NCBI GenBank assembly: GCA_025463665.1
Contig: JAODAY010000252.1
Location: forward strand, 1 to 5,948
Origin: Microbacteriaceae bacterium
GTDB lineage: Bacteria; Actinomycetota; Actinomycetes; Actinomycetales; Microbacteriaceae
Direction: 5' to 3'
Length of the DNA stretch: 5,948 nucleotides
Position numbers and translations under genes: made by a program. This document shows positions 4,730 to 5,948 of this stretch, one piece after another. Under the pieces are notes generated by a model. That model was not told the DNA's origin. It searched no databases and saw only the letters and a program-made list of their open reading frames with translations. Numbering within the stretch: position 1 is the first letter of the stretch; every line of letters begins with the position of its first letter.

Positions 4730-5948
4730 TCAGTCTTCGAGCAGGCGCCGCACGACGGCGTCGGCGAGCAGCCGCCCGCGCAGGGTCAGTTCCACTGATC
4801 CGCGCAGGGCGGCACCGGGGTCGACGAGCTGGTCTGCGATGAGCCCCGCGACGGCCAGACGCCCGCCGGGCCGCAGCTCGTCGATGCGCAGCCCCTCGCG
4901 AATGCGCGTGAGCAGCAGCACCCGCTCGACCCGGCGCGCGTCGTCGTCGAGGGTCTCGCGCCCCGCGGCGGGTGAGAGACCTGCGAGGATGCGGTCCGCG
5001 TAGGCGGCCGGGTGCTTGACGTTCCACCAGCGCACGCCGCCGACGTGGCTGTGCGCGCCGGGGCCGATGCCCCACCAGTCGTGGCCCTGCCAGTAGGAGA
5101 GGTTGTGGCGCGAACGGGAGCCCTCGTTCCTCGACCAGTTGCTCACCTCGTACCACTCGTACCCGGCGGCGGCGAGCCTCGCGTCGAGCAGTTCGTACAT
5201 GTCGGCCTGCAGGTCGTCGCTCGGGGTCGCCACCTCGCCGCGCCTGATCTGCCGGGCCAGCTTGGTGCCCTCCTCGACGATGAGGGCGTAGGCCGAGAGG
5301 TGGTCGGGGTTCTCGGCGAGGGCCGCCTCGAGGGAGCTGTTCCAGTCCTCCAGCGACTCCCCCGGCGTGCCGTAGATGAGGTCGAGGCTGACCTGCAGAC
5401 CCGCCTCCCGCGCCCACGCGACAACGAGCGGGATGCGCGCCGGGTCGTGCGTGCGCTCGAGTGTCGCGAGCACGCGCGGCACCGCGGACTGCATGCCGAA
5501 GGAGACGCGGGTGAAACCCGCCGCCCTGAGCGCGAAGAGGTAGTCGCGGTCGACCGAGTCGGGGTTCGCCTCCGTCGTCACCTCGGCGCCGGGAGCGAGC
5601 CCCCACGAGGCGATGATCGCGGCCAACATCTCGGCGAGGTCGGTCACGGGCAGCAGGGTCGGGGTGCCACCGCCGAAGAACACCGTGGATGCCGGGCGCT
5701 CGGGCAGCCCCGACGCGGTGAGCACCCGGCTCGCGAGCGTCACCTCCTCGATCGCCTGGCCCGCGTAGTCGCTGCGCTTGGCACCGCGCAGTTCCTCCGA
5801 GGTGTAGGTGTTGAAGTCGCAGTAGCCGCAGCGCACCCGGCAGAAGGGAACGTGCAGGTAGACGCCGAAGTTGCGGGCGTCGGCGTCGCGCGCGGAGTCG
5901 GCGGGCAGCATGCCGTCGAGGGGCGCGGGATCACCCAGGGGAAGTGCA
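4730..5948 (-). CDS. hemW: Radical SAM heme chaperone HemW (5' end beyond right edge)
   Basis: Residue numbers count from the internal ATG at 5909-5911. The radical-SAM cluster motif C24-RVR-C28-GY-C31 is followed by DF. HemN coproporphyrinogen oxidases have a fourth Cys two residues after the third; here it is Phe33, which favours HemW. Further motifs are GGGTPT (80-85), TTEANP (112-117), SFGMQS (137-142), DLIYGTPG (177-184), HLSAYAL (204-210), YEVSNWS (254-260) and GIGPGAHS (281-288), then a HemN-C-like domain to the end. HemW binds heme and a 4Fe-4S cluster and delivers heme to acceptor proteins; it is often misannotated as oxygen-independent coproporphyrinogen III oxidase. The internal ATG has no ribosome site, and the frame stays open upstream to the edge, encoding ALPLGDPAPLDG, a stretch I recall from actinobacterial HemW N-termini. 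The true start therefore probably lies outside the window. The gene converges on the DUF4870 gene. Confidence 0.93.
   Translation of the reverse strand, partial: ALPLGDPAPLDGMLPADSARDADARNFGVYLHVPFCRVRCGYCDFNTYTSEELRGAKRSDYAGQAIEEVTLASRVLTASGLPERPASTVFFGGGTPTLLPVTDLAEMLAAIIASWGLAPGAEVTTEANPDSVDRDYLFALRAAGFTRVSFGMQSAVPRVLATLERTHDPARIPLVVAWAREAGLQVSLDLIYGTPGESLEDWNSSLEAALAENPDHLSAYALIVEEGTKLARQIRRGEVATPSDDLQADMYELLDARLAAAGYEWYEVSNWSRNEGSRSRHNLSYWQGHDWWGIGPGAHSHVGGVRWWNVKHPAAYADRILAGLSPAAGRETLDDDARRVERVLLLTRIREGLRIDELRPGGRLAVAGLIADQLVDPGAALRGSVELTLRGRLLADAVVRRLLED

Noticed and set aside
4713..5606. A 297-codon minus-strand open frame in another frame of hemW.
   Set aside because: It is an Arg/Gly-rich shadow lying inside hemW, whose own frame carries all the catalytic motifs.

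Overview
The window looks like core chromosome of a high-GC actinobacterium, most likely a member of the Microbacteriaceae. That placement is inferred from the GC-rich third codon positions, the frequent GTG/TTG starts, the actinobacterial DnaJ2-type protein next to hrcA, and the gene order hemW / hrcA-dnaJ-rsmE-HIT-phoH. No mobile element, CRISPR array, tRNA or rRNA was seen.

Layout. On the minus strand, read right to left: hemW (right edge, 5' end cut off), then after a gap hrcA, dnaJ, rsmE, a HIT-domain gene and the first 92 codons of a phoH-family gene that leaves the window at the left edge. From hrcA to phoH the spacings are 52, 12 and 24 bp and then an 11-bp overlap, so these five genes form one probable transcription unit. 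Between hrcA and hemW, on the plus strand, lie two small paralogous DUF4870-type membrane-protein genes. The first is divergent from hrcA; the second ends tail to tail with hemW, 9 bp away.

Regulation. Upstream of hrcA there is a perfect TATAAT -10 hexamer, immediately followed by a CIRCE operator (9-bp arms, 9-bp spacer, one mismatch between arms). This is the classical HrcA-controlled heat-shock promoter, so hrcA-dnaJ and probably the downstream genes should be repressed by HrcA and induced by heat. The second DUF4870 gene has a TTTAAT box exactly 6 nt before its ATG and may be transcribed leaderless.

How the genes fit together. HrcA senses folding load and represses its own operon, which encodes a DnaK co-chaperone (DnaJ). 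The co-transcribed tail is RNA- and ribosome-linked: RsmE methylates 16S rRNA, and PhoH/YbeZ-family proteins are associated with ribosome maturation together with YbeY. The HIT protein is a nucleotide hydrolase of uncertain substrate. HemW, a radical-SAM heme chaperone, is a separate unit. Overall this is a conserved housekeeping region. I found no credible undescribed system; the points worth a second look are regulatory details and start-site choices.
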